A stretch of 64,000 nt of DNA from Thermaurantiacus tibetensis (lineage in GTDB: Bacteria; Pseudomonadota; Alphaproteobacteria; Sphingomonadales; Sphingomonadaceae). Location of the stretch: assembly GCF_015354055.1 (NCBI RefSeq), contig NZ_JACHTM010000001.1, positions 496,001 through 560,000 on the forward strand. Reading direction: 5' to 3'. The position numbers were made by a program, and so were the translations under genes. Positions 43,230 to 52,528 of the stretch are shown piece after piece (position 1 is the stretch's first letter; every line of letters starts with the position of its first letter). The notes under the pieces are model-generated. The model was not told the origin of the DNA. It ran no database searches and saw only the letters and a list, made by a program, of their open reading frames with translations.

Positions 43230-45998
43230 TCAGAAGGTCGCGCGGAAACCGCCCATGAAGCGCCGGCCGAACTTCTCGAACTCGATCGTGCGCGAGCGGT
43301 CGCCTGCCCAGCGGATGCCCGGGCCGTTCAGCAGGTTGGCACCGTCGAAGAACAGCTCGAGGTTGCGGGTAACGCCGTAGCGCAGCGAGGCATCGAGCTC
43401 GCCGTCGTTGTCCCAGTAGATGTCGCCGCCGGTGTCGGGCCCGCCCAGCTCGGAGAGGAAGTAGGTGCGGAACTGGTAGGACAGCCGCGCCGAGAAGCCG
43501 TACTTCTCGTAATAGGGCCCCACGTTGACGGTGAAGTCGGAGGCGCCGGGAAAGCGGATCTTCTCGCCGTCTGGCGTGGTGGCCCGGCTGGTCACCACCG
43601 TCACGTTGGTCTGGATGCCGAAGCCCGACCACCAGGGCTCGTCGCCCACGAAGTTAGACAGCTGCGCCTGGAAGTTCCCCTCGAAGCCGACGAGCCAGCC
43701 CTTGCCGCCATTGACCGTGGTGGTGAAGACGTAGCCCGAGCGGTCACGCGGCGGCGGCAGGCTGTTGATGATGTCGGAGCCGAACACGGTCGTCTCCTCG
43801 AACAGCGTGTCCTTCGTGTTCTTGTAGAAGACGCCGGCCGAGACGAGGCCGCGCGGCAGCAGATACCATTCGAGATAGGCGTCGAGCCCCCAGCTCTTCT
43901 CGGGGCGGGCAAAGGGGTTGCCGCCAGTGATGATCTCGTTGGCATCGTTCACGACGAAGCTCGGCCGCAGCACCGTATAGTCGGGGCGGGCCGCGCCGGT
44001 CGTGAAGGAGAGGCGGGCCTTTCTCGCCTCGTCGATGTCCCAGTTGACGTGGACGCTCGGGAAGACGTTGGTGTCGGACGAGCGGGACGCGGTGGGCTGG
44101 AAGCTGCCGCCGATCTGGGCGAAGGCCTCGCCGGTGTTGGTGATCTTCTCGACGCGCGCGCCGTAGACGATCGAGCCCCACTCCGGCCGGGTAATGGCCA
44201 TGGCCCAGCCCGACCAGACCTCCTCCGTGACCCGGTAGCTGTTGGCACGGAGCGGGTTGTAGCTGGCCCGTGCCTGCGCCCGGCGCAGGAAGTCGCTGGC
44301 CGTCGCCTCGTTGAAGTGGTTGAAGGTGTAGCCGAGCGGCAGCTTGCCCCGGTACTGCTCGCCGAGGCCGAGGAGGTCGTTCAAGGAGAGCGGGATGCCC
44401 GCTGCGGTCAGGTTGGCCGTGCCGGAAAGGGCGAGCTGGTTCTCGACGGCCTCCTTGGTGCGCCGGTCGAACTGGAGGCCGACGCGGAACTCGGTGTTGC
44501 CGAGGACCTGCGTGTCGTGGGCCAGCGTGACGCGCCCGGTCCACGCGTTGGTCGTGTCGACGGCATCGAGCGAGGTGATGGACGAGAGGTTGTGCGGCAG
44601 CATGTCGAAGCGCATCACCCGCTCGCCTTTCGAGAGCACCCCGGTCGGGCTTCGGAGCGTTCGGAAGATCTGGAACCGCTGGACCTTCCGGTCGGAGAGG
44701 TCGTAGTCGACGGTGGTGCGGTTGACGGCCCCGGTGCCATTGGTGCCGAACCCTGGCTGGACGTAGGTCAAGAGGAAGGGCTGCGAGCGGTCATCCTTCG
44801 AGCGGGTGTAGTTGCCGCGCCACGAGAGCCGCCAGCCGTCGAAGTCATGATCGCCGCCGATCGTGTTGGTGAAGACCGACTGGCGGTAGGCCGTCTCGCG
44901 GAACCGCGCGTCATAGTCGATGCCGAAGATGGTGCCGACGAATGGCGTGTTGCCGATGCAGACGTCGGCATAGCCCGTCGTGAAGGGGGGCAGCGGCTGG
45001 GGGATGGGCCCGGCGCAGGGCTGGGCGAGCGCCGCGACGGTCGCGGCCGAGTTCTGCTGGTCGTCGGTGTCGAGCCGGTAATTGTCCCGATACTCATCGT
45101 CCATGAAGATGGTGTAGATGGAGGTTCCGAACAGCCGGTGCCCTTCCGAAGGGGACCAGTCGAGCCGGCCGGAGAGCGACCAGTTGCGGCGCGTCAGCCG
45201 GTAGAACTTGTTCTCGATCTCGCGCGGCCAGACCCGCTCGCTGCCGCCGGGCCGCTTGTCCTGGTCCACCACTTCCCAGTCGATCTCGAAATTGTCGGTC
45301 CGCATCTCGCGGCTGTAGTAGCTGCCGGAGAAGAGGACCCCGAGGTCGCCGATGCCGGTTCTCCAGCGCTTCGACGCCACCAGCGAGCCCTCGATCTCGA
45401 CCCCGCCGCCAAGGTCGATGTAGCCCACGCCCCCGCGCGCGGCGACATGGCTGTCCTTGTAGTCGAAGGCCGAGCGGGTGATGATGTTGATGTTGCCGGC
45501 AATCGTCTCGCCGGAGAGCTCGGGCGTGATGGCCTTCTCCACCACGATCTTCGAGGCGAGCGCCGAAGGGATGGAGTCGAACCGCGCGTCGCGGCCCTCG
45601 GGGCTTACGATCTGGATCCCGTCGAACGCGAGCGTCGTCCAGTTGAGCGGAAGTCCGCGGATGTTGACGTAGCGCGCCTGGCCCTGGTCGCGCTGGATGC
45701 CGACCCCGGGCAGCCGGCTGATGGCCTGGGCAACGTTCTGGTCCGGCAGGCGGCCGATGGCGTCTGCGGCCACCACCGAGACCAGGCTGATCGATTCGCG
45801 CTGGAAGCGGAGCGCCGCTTCCTCGGATTCGGCGATCGGCCGCGAGCCGACGACGACGATGTCGTCCGCCTCGACGCGCGGCCGTTCCGCAGGGTCCGGC
45901 TCCGCCGCTGGCCCGGCCGGTTGCTGCGCGTGCGCGGGCGCGCCTGCGAGAAGCAGCGCGAGCGGCGCCACCGCGCCGAGAAACCGAGCGTGACCCAT
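43230..45998 (-). CDS. TonB-dependent outer-membrane receptor
   Basis: Gated outer-membrane barrel for active uptake. It is 922 residues from ATG 45998, which has AAAGGGG five bases upstream. The signal peptide ends APAHAQQ. A TonB-box-like region is followed by the plug (about 45-200: ADAIGRLPDQNVAQAISRLP, YVNIRGLP, ETIAGNINIITRSAFDYKD), then a 22-strand barrel ending in aromatic F (FMGGFRATF). The style is that of sphingomonad/Caulobacter receptors. It diverges from a phosphatase-phytase pair, with a Pho-box-like site in its promoter, so the likely substrate is an organophosphate such as phytate or its breakdown products; inferred from context only. Confidence 0.9.
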   Translation of the reverse strand: MGHARFLGAVAPLALLLAGAPAHAQQPAGPAAEPDPAERPRVEADDIVVVGSRPIAESEEAALRFQRESISLVSVVAADAIGRLPDQNVAQAISRLPGVGIQRDQGQARYVNIRGLPLNWTTLAFDGIQIVSPEGRDARFDSIPSALASKIVVEKAITPELSGETIAGNINIITRSAFDYKDSHVAARGGVGYIDLGGGVEIEGSLVASKRWRTGIGDLGVLFSGSYYSREMRTDNFEIDWEVVDQDKRPGGSERVWPREIENKFYRLTRRNWSLSGRLDWSPSEGHRLFGTSIYTIFMDDEYRDNYRLDTDDQQNSAATVAALAQPCAGPIPQPLPPFTTGYADVCIGNTPFVGTIFGIDYDARFRETAYRQSVFTNTIGGDHDFDGWRLSWRGNYTRSKDDRSQPFLLTYVQPGFGTNGTGAVNRTTVDYDLSDRKVQRFQIFRTLRSPTGVLSKGERVMRFDMLPHNLSSITSLDAVDTTNAWTGRVTLAHDTQVLGNTEFRVGLQFDRRTKEAVENQLALSGTANLTAAGIPLSLNDLLGLGEQYRGKLPLGYTFNHFNEATASDFLRRAQARASYNPLRANSYRVTEEVWSGWAMAITRPEWGSIVYGARVEKITNTGEAFAQIGGSFQPTASRSSDTNVFPSVHVNWDIDEARKARLSFTTGAARPDYTVLRPSFVVNDANEIITGGNPFARPEKSWGLDAYLEWYLLPRGLVSAGVFYKNTKDTLFEETTVFGSDIINSLPPPRDRSGYVFTTTVNGGKGWLVGFEGNFQAQLSNFVGDEPWWSGFGIQTNVTVVTSRATTPDGEKIRFPGASDFTVNVGPYYEKYGFSARLSYQFRTYFLSELGGPDTGGDIYWDNDGELDASLRYGVTRNLELFFDGANLLNGPGIRWAGDRSRTIEFEKFGRRFMGGFRATF

Positions 45999-46059
45999 GC
46001 GAACCCCTTTCGCCAAAGCTGGTGCAGGGGCGCGCATCGACGGCGCCGGAGACGCTTCC

Positions 46060-46088
46060 GTGACGGGCAGGTGACGCCACGATGACAG
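46060..46088 (-). promoter_or_regulatory. Pho-box-like site upstream of the TonB receptor
   Basis: On the minus strand three seven-base repeats, CTGTCAT, GCGTCAC and CCGTCAC, follow each other with 4-base spacers (11-base period). This is the layout of PhoB boxes, and the first repeat matches the consensus CTGTCAT exactly. The orientation points to the receptor gene, 62 bases before its ATG; the divergent phosphatase starts 81 bases to the other side. It suggests control by phosphate starvation. Confidence 0.65.
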
Positions 46089-46168
46089 CGCCGGATTGGG
46101 GGCGGAGCGTGGCGTTCCGGCAACAGGCCTGCCACAAGTCTGACATGTCCCCGTCCTAGCGGCAGTGC

Positions 46169-47593
46169 GTGTATCGGCTTCCGCCTCTTGCCATCCTCCT
46201 GTTGGCCCTTGCCGCCCCCGTGCAGGCCGAGGCTCCGCTCGATCTCCGCGGGCCCGCCGGCGCGCCTGCGGCCCCCGGCACCCCGTTCCGCGCCACCGGT
46301 CTCCCTGACCGGCTCCTCCTCCTTCCCGGCGCCGACCCGTCGCGCGAGATGGCGGTCAGCTTCCGCACCGATGCCGCCCAGGCCGAAACCCTCGTCGAAC
46401 TGGTCGAACTGAAGCCTGCTCCCAACTTCGGCCTCTCCGCCCGGCGGGTCGCGGGCGCCTCGACGGCCACCATCAGCGAGAATGGCCCGGCCCGCCACCA
46501 CCAGGTCCGCCTCGAAGGCCTTGCGCCCGCCACCCGCTACGCCTGGCGCGCGAAGGGGAGCGCCGGCTGGTCGGAATGGCACCAGTTCACGACTGCAGCC
46601 GCGCCCGCCACCCCGTCGCGGCCCTTCCGATTCCTCTATCTGGGCGACCTCCAGACCGACATCCTGGCGCTGGGCTCGCTCGCGGTGCGCCGCGCCCTCC
46701 TCCAGGGCGGCGATCCGGCGCTCATCGTCCACGCCGGCGACCTCGTGAACGGCCGCGAGACGAAGGTCACCGATGATGAGTGGGGCGAATGGGCCGCCGC
46801 CTTCGGCTGGGCGCTGGCTGCGATCCCCCAGCTCCCGGCCGCCGGCAACCACGAATATATGGACCGCACCGGCCCCGACGGCCGCGAGACGCGCGTGCTC
46901 GGGCCCCATTGGCCGCTCATGTTTCCGGTGCCAGCGAACGGCGCCCTCGGCGCCAGGGCGACGACCTACGCGGTCGACTGGCAGGGCGTCCGCTTCCTCG
47001 TTCTCGACGGCACCTCCGCGCTCGATCTCGACACGCTCGACGCCCAGACCGCCTGGCTCGAGCTCCAGCTCCGCCGGCCCAAGGCCGACTGGACCGTCGT
47101 CGTCGTCCACCAGCCCATCTTCACCTGCGCGAGGCCCCGCGACACGCCGCGCCTCGGTGCGGCCTGGGTGCCGCTCTTCGAGCGCTTCCGCGTCGACCTC
47201 GTCCTCCAGGGCCACGACCACTGCTATTCCCGCCTGACCTCGGCGGAAGGGAAGGCGGCCTCGGTTGCCGCCCGCCGTACCGGCCGGGCGCAGGGGCCGG
47301 TCTACATGGTCTCGGTCACGGGCTCGAAGATGTATGGCCTGAACGATCGTGCCGACACCCAGCCCGACCGCGTCGCCGAGGACACGATGCTGTTCCAGAC
47401 CGTCGACGTGACCCCGGCGCGCCTCCAGGTCCGCAGCTTCACCGCCGACGGCCGGCTCTACGATGGCTTCGACCTCGTGCGCCAGCGCGACGGCACCAAC
47501 CGCCTCGTCGAGGCGGCCGGTCTGCCTGCCACCCGCCGCTGCGCCGCCGGCCGCAATGCCGACGGCTTCCCCTGCACCGCGAGGCCCCGATGA
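46169..47593 (+). CDS. secreted purple-acid-type metallophosphatase
   Basis: Periplasmic or secreted phosphoesterase. It is 474 residues with signal peptide LAILLLALAAPVQAEA, an N-terminal fibronectin-like domain (about 40-145) and a calcineurin-like metal domain. The motifs GDLQTD, HAGDLVNG, AAGNHEYMD, VVVHQP and LQGHDHCYSR hold the metal ligands in the right order. The Tyr usual in the purple acid phosphatase GDxxY motif is absent. The start is GTG 46169; no ATG precedes the signal peptide. Its stop overlaps the phytase ATG. It probably releases phosphate from partly dephosphorylated inositol phosphates or other esters. Confidence 0.85.
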   Translation: MYRLPPLAILLLALAAPVQAEAPLDLRGPAGAPAAPGTPFRATGLPDRLLLLPGADPSREMAVSFRTDAAQAETLVELVELKPAPNFGLSARRVAGASTATISENGPARHHQVRLEGLAPATRYAWRAKGSAGWSEWHQFTTAAAPATPSRPFRFLYLGDLQTDILALGSLAVRRALLQGGDPALIVHAGDLVNGRETKVTDDEWGEWAAAFGWALAAIPQLPAAGNHEYMDRTGPDGRETRVLGPHWPLMFPVPANGALGARATTYAVDWQGVRFLVLDGTSALDLDTLDAQTAWLELQLRRPKADWTVVVVHQPIFTCARPRDTPRLGAAWVPLFERFRVDLVLQGHDHCYSRLTSAEGKAASVAARRTGRAQGPVYMVSVTGSKMYGLNDRADTQPDRVAEDTMLFQTVDVTPARLQVRSFTADGRLYDGFDLVRQRDGTNRLVEAAGLPATRRCAAGRNADGFPCTARPR

Positions 47594-48696
47594 ACCGCAC
47601 CCTCCTGCCCACCGTTCTCGTCGTCTGCCTTCTTGCCGCCTGCGGGCCCGACCGGCGCGATGCGGCCGAACGGTTCGAGGAGGCCAAGGGCCCGCCGGCC
47701 ACGCGCGCGGTTCCGGCGCGCGCCGAAACCTTCGTGCCCGACAATCCGGCCGTTGACGCCGACGACCCCGTGCTCTGGGCCGACCTGGAAGATCCGTCCC
47801 GCGCGCTCCTCATCGGCACCGACAAGTCGAAGGGCCTCTATGTCCACGCGCTTGACGGGCGGATGCTCCAGTTCTTCCCCGCAGGCCCCTTGAACAACGT
47901 CGATCTGCGCTCCGGCGTGATGCTCGGCGGCGTCCCGCGCATCCTCGTCGCTGCGGCCGAGCGCGACCGCTTCGGCATTGCCCTCTGGACGCTCGATCCG
48001 GCCGCGCTCCGCCTCACGCTGGCCGGCTTCCTCGCAACGCCCAGCACCTTCGGCGAGCCCTACGGCTTCTGCATGGGGCAATGGGCCGGCGAGACCTTCC
48101 TCATTCCCAACAGCAAGGAGGGCGAGGTGCTTGCCTTCCGCGTCACCGACGGCCGGTCGGGCCCGGGCATGGCGCTCGCCCACCGCTGGAAGCTCGGCTC
48201 GCAGACCGAGGGCTGCGTTGTCGATGACGCGACCGGCACCCTCCTCGTCGGCGAGGAGGATGTCGGCATCTGGCGCCTGTCGCTTGCCTACCCGGAAGCG
48301 TCGCCCGTGCTCCTCGCCCCCGTCGACGGCACCCGGCTCGTCGCCGATGTCGAGGGCCTCACCCTCATGCGCGATGCCGGCCGCACCTTCCTCGTCGCCT
48401 CCTCGCAAGGGGACAGCGCCTACGCCGTGTGGGAGCTTGCCCCAGGTGCCGACCGCTATGTCGGGCGGTTCCGCATCGGCGGGGGCGCCATCGACCCGGT
48501 CACCCAGACCGACGGGCTCGACGCCTGGTCCGGCCCCATCGGCCCCTTCCCGCAAGGGGCCATCGCTGTCCACGACCATTGCGACAGCCCGGCCGCCAGC
48601 GACCCCGCATCCGAAGTCTGCGACAGCGACGAAAAGCAGCAGAACTACAAGCTCATCGACTGGCGCGACGTGAAGGCGGCGCTCGGCCTTCGCTAG
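47590..48696 (+). CDS. beta-propeller 3-phytase, lipoprotein
   Basis: Calcium-dependent phytase of the BPP family, hydrolysing phytate to lower inositol phosphates. It is 368 residues. The signal ends in lipobox LLAAC with C18 lipidated, so the enzyme is membrane-anchored. Propeller motifs seen are DADDPVLW, IGTDKSKGLYVHALDG, GPLNNVDLR, EPYGFCM, TEGCVVDDATGTLLVGEEDVG, DVEGLTL, SSQGDSAYAVW, TDGLDA and NYKLIDW. They occur in the BPP order, with the acidic residues that bind calcium. It overlaps the phosphatase gene by four bases (ATGA), giving a two-enzyme operon. Confidence 0.93.
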   Translation: MNRTLLPTVLVVCLLAACGPDRRDAAERFEEAKGPPATRAVPARAETFVPDNPAVDADDPVLWADLEDPSRALLIGTDKSKGLYVHALDGRMLQFFPAGPLNNVDLRSGVMLGGVPRILVAAAERDRFGIALWTLDPAALRLTLAGFLATPSTFGEPYGFCMGQWAGETFLIPNSKEGEVLAFRVTDGRSGPGMALAHRWKLGSQTEGCVVDDATGTLLVGEEDVGIWRLSLAYPEASPVLLAPVDGTRLVADVEGLTLMRDAGRTFLVASSQGDSAYAVWELAPGADRYVGRFRIGGGAIDPVTQTDGLDAWSGPIGPFPQGAIAVHDHCDSPAASDPASEVCDSDEKQQNYKLIDWRDVKAALGLR

Positions 48697-48812
48697 ACTC
48701 GGTCGCCCTTGCGGACACCGCCTGGCGCGCTAGGGTCCGGTCAGACGTGTCGGGAGGAAGCCATGCGCGTGGTCCCTGTCCCCTCCGCCCCCGACGGCTC
48801 GCGGAGCGCGCC

Positions 48813-49250
48813 GTGACTGACGCCGTCCTCCTTCCCTGCGCGGCATGCGGGGCCATGAACCGGGTGCCGCGAGCACGCCTGGCCGAGGGCGGGAAGTGCG
48901 GGCGCTGCGGGGCGCCGCTGTGGCCCACCGAGCCGGTCGCCCTCGACGAGGCGGGCTTCGAGCCCTTCGTCGCGCGCTCCGGCCTGCCCGTTGTCGTCGA
49001 TTTCTGGGCTCCGTGGTGCGGGCCGTGCCGGGCGATGGCGCCGGCCTTCAAAGAGGCCTGCCGGCGCCTTTCAGGGAAGGTACGCCTCGCCAAGGTCGAC
49101 ATTGACCAGGCCCCTGCGCTGGCGTCGCGCCTGGGGATCCGCTCGGTGCCGACGGTCGTGCGGTTCGCCGGCGGCCGGGAGACGAACCGCGTTTCGGGCA
49201 TGCTTCCTGCCGCCCACATCGAGGCCTTCGCAAGAGGAGAGGGGCAATGA
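48813..49250 (+). CDS. trxC: thioredoxin 2-type protein with N-terminal zinc ribbon
   Basis: Disulfide reductase. It is 145 residues from GTG 48813. The N-terminal zinc-binding cysteines are C9, C12, C29 and C32 (PCAACG, KCGRCG), typical of TrxC, and the active site is W68-C-G-P-C72. The cis-proline region is RSVPTVVRFAGG. Its stop overlaps the next gene, an AhpD-like protein that could use it as reductant. No clear ribosome site is present before the GTG. Confidence 0.92.
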   Translation: MTDAVLLPCAACGAMNRVPRARLAEGGKCGRCGAPLWPTEPVALDEAGFEPFVARSGLPVVVDFWAPWCGPCRAMAPAFKEACRRLSGKVRLAKVDIDQAPALASRLGIRSVPTVVRFAGGRETNRVSGMLPAAHIEAFARGEGQ

Positions 49251-49588
49251 CCGACTGGCAGCAGATGGTGACCGAGATGAACGGGCTCACCCGGGAGCTC
49301 CGGGGGCTTCAGGGCGAGGTGATGAAGGCCTTTGCCGACATGGCGAAGGCCGCCACCGGCCCGGCAGCGCTCGACACCAGGACGAAAGAGCTCGTCGCGC
49401 TCGGCATTTCCGTCGCCGTCCGCTGCGATCCGTGCATCGCGTACCACACGCGTGCGGCGGTCAAGGCCGGCGCTACCGAGGCCGAGATCGCCGAGACGCT
49501 CGGCATGGCCGTCTACATGGGGGCGGGCCCGAGCGTCATGTATGCCGCCAAGGCGCTGGAGGCGGCGCGCAGCTGGAACCAGGGCTGA
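49247..49588 (+). CDS. carboxymuconolactone decarboxylase/AhpD-like protein
   Basis: A 113-residue all-helical protein of the AhpD-like family with redox pair C60-D-P-C63 and H67 (CDPCIAYHTRA), the alkylhydroperoxidase signature. It probably reduces peroxides, coupled here to the thioredoxin translated just before it (ATGA overlap). The family also contains proteins of unknown substrate. Confidence 0.88.
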   Translation: MTDWQQMVTEMNGLTRELRGLQGEVMKAFADMAKAATGPAALDTRTKELVALGISVAVRCDPCIAYHTRAAVKAGATEAEIAETLGMAVYMGAGPSVMYAAKALEAARSWNQG

Positions 49589-49687
49589 ACTGCCCGGGCG
49601 ACCGGGCCTCGTCGGCATCCGCTCCCCGGCCCCCCGCGACCATCGCCCTCGCTTGCGGAAGCGGCGGCCCCCTGCCAAGGCGCGCCC

Positions 49688-51508
49688 ATGGCGAGCCTTC
49701 CCGCGGTCGATCCGTCGCACATCCGCAACTTCTCGATCATCGCCCACATCGACCACGGCAAGTCGACCCTTGCCGATCGCCTCATCCAGCGCTGCGGCGG
49801 GCTTTCCGAGCGCGAGATGACCGAGCAGGTGCTCGACAGCATGGACATCGAGCGCGAGCGCGGCATCACGATCAAGGCGCAGACGGTGCGGCTCGACTAC
49901 ACTGCAAGGGATGGGCAGGCCTATGTCCTCAACCTCATGGACACGCCCGGCCACGTGGACTTCGCCTACGAGGTGAGCCGCTCGCTTGCCGCCTGCGAGG
50001 GCGCGCTCCTCGTCGTCGACGCAGCCCAGGGGGTGGAGGCGCAGACGCTTGCCAACGTCTACCAGTCGATCGAGCACGACCACGAGATCGTCCCCGTCAT
50101 CAACAAGATCGACCTGCCCTCGGCCGACCCCGAGAAGGTCAAGGCCGAGATCGAGGAGATCATCGGGCTCGATGCCTCGGGCGCCATCCTCGCCAGCGCC
50201 AAGACCGGCCAGGGCATCGACGACGTCCTCGAGGCCGTCGTCACCCGGATTCCGCCGCCGAAGGGGGACCGCGATGCGCCCCTGAAGGCCCTCCTCGTCG
50301 ACAGCTGGTACGACCCCTATCTCGGCGTCGTCGTCCTCGTCCGGGTGATGGACGGGGTGGTCCGCAAGGGCATGCAGATCAGGTTCATGGCCTCGGGCAC
50401 CACCCACGTCGTGGACCGGGTCGGGGCCTTCCGCCCGCGGATCGAGCAGCTCGCCGAGCTCGGCCCGGGCGAGGTCGGCTTCCTCACTGCCCAGATCAAG
50501 GAAGTGGCCGAAGCCCGGGTGGGGGACACCATCACGGATGCGAAGCGCCCGGCCAACGAACCGCTCCCCGGTTTTCGCGAAGTCCAGCCGGTCGTCTTCT
50601 GCGGCCTCTTCCCGGTGGATGCAGCGGACTTCGAGAAGCTTCGGGACTCGATCCAGAAGCTCCGCCTCAATGACGCAAGCTTCACCTTCGAGATGGAGAC
50701 GAGTGCGGCGCTCGGCTTTGGCTTCCGCTGCGGCTTCCTGGGCCTCCTTCACCTCGAGATCATCCAGGAGCGCCTGTCGCGCGAGTATGATCTCGACCTC
50801 ATCACGACCGCCCCCTCCGTTGTCTACAAGGTGCACCTGACGGACGGTACGGTGAAGGAGCTCCACAACCCCGCCGACATGCCCGATCCGGTTCGCATCG
50901 CCCACATCGAGGAGCCGTGGATCGAGGCGACCATCTACGTCCCCGATGCCTATCTCGGCCCGATCCTCAAGCTCTGCCAGGACCGGCGCGGAATCCAGAA
51001 GCAGATGACGTACGTGGGCAACCGCGCCATGCTGGTCTATGAGCTTCCGCTCAACGAAGTGGTGTTCGACTTCTATGACCGGCTGAAGTCGGTTTCCCGC
51101 GGCTACGCGAGTTTCGACTATCACCAGATCGGCCACCGCGAAGGCGATCTCGTGAAGATGTCGATCCTGGTCAACGGCGAGACGGTCGATGCGCTCTCGA
51201 TGATCGTCCACCGCGACGCGGCTGAAGCCCGCGGCCGCCACATGTGCGAGCGGCTGAAGGATCTCATCCCCCGCCACCTGTTCAAGATCCCCATCCAGGC
51301 CGCCATCGGCGGCCGGATCATCGCCCGCGAGACGATCGCCGCGCTGCGGAAGGACGTGACGGCGAAGTGCTACGGCGGCGACATCACCAGAAAGCGCAAG
51401 CTCCTCGAAAAGCAGAAGGAAGGGAAGAAGCGCATGCGCCAGTACGGCAGCGTGGATATCCCCCAGGAAGCCTTCATCGCCGCGCTGAGGATGGGGGATG
51501 ATGGGTGA
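49688..51508 (+). CDS. lepA: elongation factor 4 (LepA)
   Basis: Ribosome-bound translational GTPase that helps stalled or mis-translocated ribosomes. It is 606 residues. The G1 motif is AHIDHGKST at 19-27, with DTPGHVDF and [11 protein letters not shown] as G3 and G4, then EF-G-like domains II, III and V and the LepA-specific C-terminal domain ([19 protein letters not shown]). The last residues RMGDDG end at 51508. A second, degenerate copy of the last 260 bases lies at 51974-52242. The start ATG 49688 has a weak ribosome site. Confidence 0.96.
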   Translation: MASLPAVDPSHIRNFSIIAHIDHGKSTLADRLIQRCGGLSEREMTEQVLDSMDIERERGITIKAQTVRLDYTARDGQAYVLNLMDTPGHVDFAYEVSRSLAACEGALLVVDAAQGVEAQTLANVYQSIEHDHEIVPVINKIDLPSADPEKVKAEIEEIIGLDASGAILASAKTGQGIDDVLEAVVTRIPPPKGDRDAPLKALLVDSWYDPYLGVVVLVRVMDGVVRKGMQIRFMASGTTHVVDRVGAFRPRIEQLAELGPGEVGFLTAQIKEVAEARVGDTITDAKRPANEPLPGFREVQPVVFCGLFPVDAADFEKLRDSIQKLRLNDASFTFEMETSAALGFGFRCGFLGLLHLEIIQERLSREYDLDLITTAPSVVYKVHLTDGTVKELHNPADMPDPVRIAHIEEPWIEATIYVPDAYLGPILKLCQDRRGIQKQMTYVGNRAMLVYELPLNEVVFDFYDRLKSVSRGYASFDYHQIGHREGDLVKMSILVNGETVDALSMIVHRDAAEARGRHMCERLKDLIPRHLFKIPIQAAIGGRIIARETIAALRKDVTAKCYGGDITRKRKLLEKQKEGKKRMRQYGSVDIPQEAFIAALRMGDDG

Positions 51509-51514
51509 GGGGTG

Positions 51515-51766
51515 ATGACCCAAACGCGCTATTTCACCGAACAGATCCTCGCGCGCCGCCCCTATCTCACCGTCGAACTCTGCCGCGCCGTCGTCGCGCA
51601 GCCGCTCCGCCGCAGCGTCCAACCTGACGGCCGCGTGCGCTTTTGGGGCGCCGTGATCTTGCCCGGCGAAACCGAAAAGCGCATCCTGCGGGTCGTGACG
51701 CTCGAGGATGGCAGCACCCTGCACAACGCCTTCATCGACCGCAGTTATCGGGACGAACAGCCATGA
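51515..51766 (+). CDS. small conserved protein, first of a two-gene cassette
   Basis: 83 residues, basic, soluble (RYFTEQILARRPYLTVELC, VQPDGRVRFWG, LRVVTLEDGSTLHNAFIDR). Proteins of this type, with the pattern 'RPYL...E.C...V..P.....QPDGR.R.W......RVVTLEDG.T.HNAF.DR', are commonly coupled to a DUF2283 protein and resemble DUF4258-type small proteins. A toxin-antitoxin role has been suggested for related pairs but is not shown here. ATG 51515 follows GAGGGG; the stop overlaps the next ATG (ATGA). It starts 7 bases after lepA. Confidence 0.75.
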   Translation: MTQTRYFTEQILARRPYLTVELCRAVVAQPLRRSVQPDGRVRFWGAVILPGETEKRILRVVTLEDGSTLHNAFIDRSYRDEQP

Positions 51767-51969
51767 AGCTCCACTACTACCCCGAAACCGACAGCCTCTA
51801 TATCGAGCTGCGCAAAGCCCCCGCGCTCGACACCCGCGAACTCGCTGACGGCCTGAACGCCGATTTCGACGATGCCGGCAACATCATCGGCTTCGATATC
51901 GATCATGCCTCAGGCCGCCTCGATCTCGCCAGCGTGGAAGCCATCGCCCTGCCCCTGAAAGCCGCCTGA
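51763..51969 (+). CDS. DUF2283 family small protein
   Basis: 68 residues with the DUF2283 pattern: [17 protein letters not shown] at the start, [20 protein letters not shown] in the middle, then a hydrophobic end. The function is unknown. It is translated with the preceding small protein, and the pair sits between the lepA gene and a degenerate repeat of the lepA 3' end, which marks it as an inserted cassette. Confidence 0.8.
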   Translation: MKLHYYPETDSLYIELRKAPALDTRELADGLNADFDDAGNIIGFDIDHASGRLDLASVEAIALPLKAA

Positions 51970-51973
51970 ACCA

Positions 51974-52242
51974 CGCCACATGCGCGAACGGGTGAAGGAT
52001 CTCATCCCCGCCATCTCTTCCGGATCCCGACCTAGGCCGCCATCGGCGGCCGCATCATCACCCGCGAGACGATCGCCGCCCTCCGCAAGGACGTGACCGC
52101 CAAATGCTGCGGCGGCGACATCACAAGAAAGCGCAAGCTCCTCGAAAAGCAGAAGGAAGGGAAGAAGCGCATGCGCCAGTACGGCAGCGTCGACATCCCC
52201 CAGGAAGCCTTCATCGCCGCACTGAGGATGGGCGAGGCGTAG
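51974..52242 (+). pseudogene. second copy of the lepA 3' end, degenerate
   Basis: Aligns with lepA 51237-51500. The last ~120 bases carry only about five differences; the part before it is less similar, and the first 60 bases have indels and a TAG. It ends in its own stop (RMGEA then TAG at 52240-52242) rather than the RMGDDG end of the intact gene. It is a remnant with no start. It shows that the two-gene cassette lies between two lepA tails, as after integration into the lepA 3' end or recombination between two lepA alleles. Confidence 0.88.
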
Positions 52243-52528
52243 CGGCTGCGGCGAGCTCGAGAGCACTGGCCCGGAGACTCGCGGAGCCTCCAGCCGGCGG
52301 GGCAGGCCACGCCGCGCGGCCTCGCCGCCGAGCGTACGGGGCCCGATCCAGTGCAGAGGTACGAGTTTGACTGATCGTCATGAAGGTGGAGGCCCAGGCC
52401 GCCTCACAGAGCGGCAACAATTGTTGGGCAGTCGAGTCACTGGCCTCCTGCCGTACTTGCCCAACGCTATGCCATGTGGCAGATAGATCAGTAGAAAAGA
52501 TCTGATTCTTCGGTTCAGAGGATGTCTT
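52243..52528. other. gap with falling GC and a 12-base palindrome
   Basis: No gene was found. A perfect palindrome CAACAATTGTTG lies near 52413-52424. Base composition drops from GC-rich to clearly AT-richer towards 52528, marking the left edge of foreign-looking DNA that contains the next small gene. Confidence 0.5.

Noticed and set aside
51515-51969. Named toxin-antitoxin system
   Set aside because: The pair resembles small two-gene modules, but no residue pattern proves toxin activity; left as conserved small proteins.
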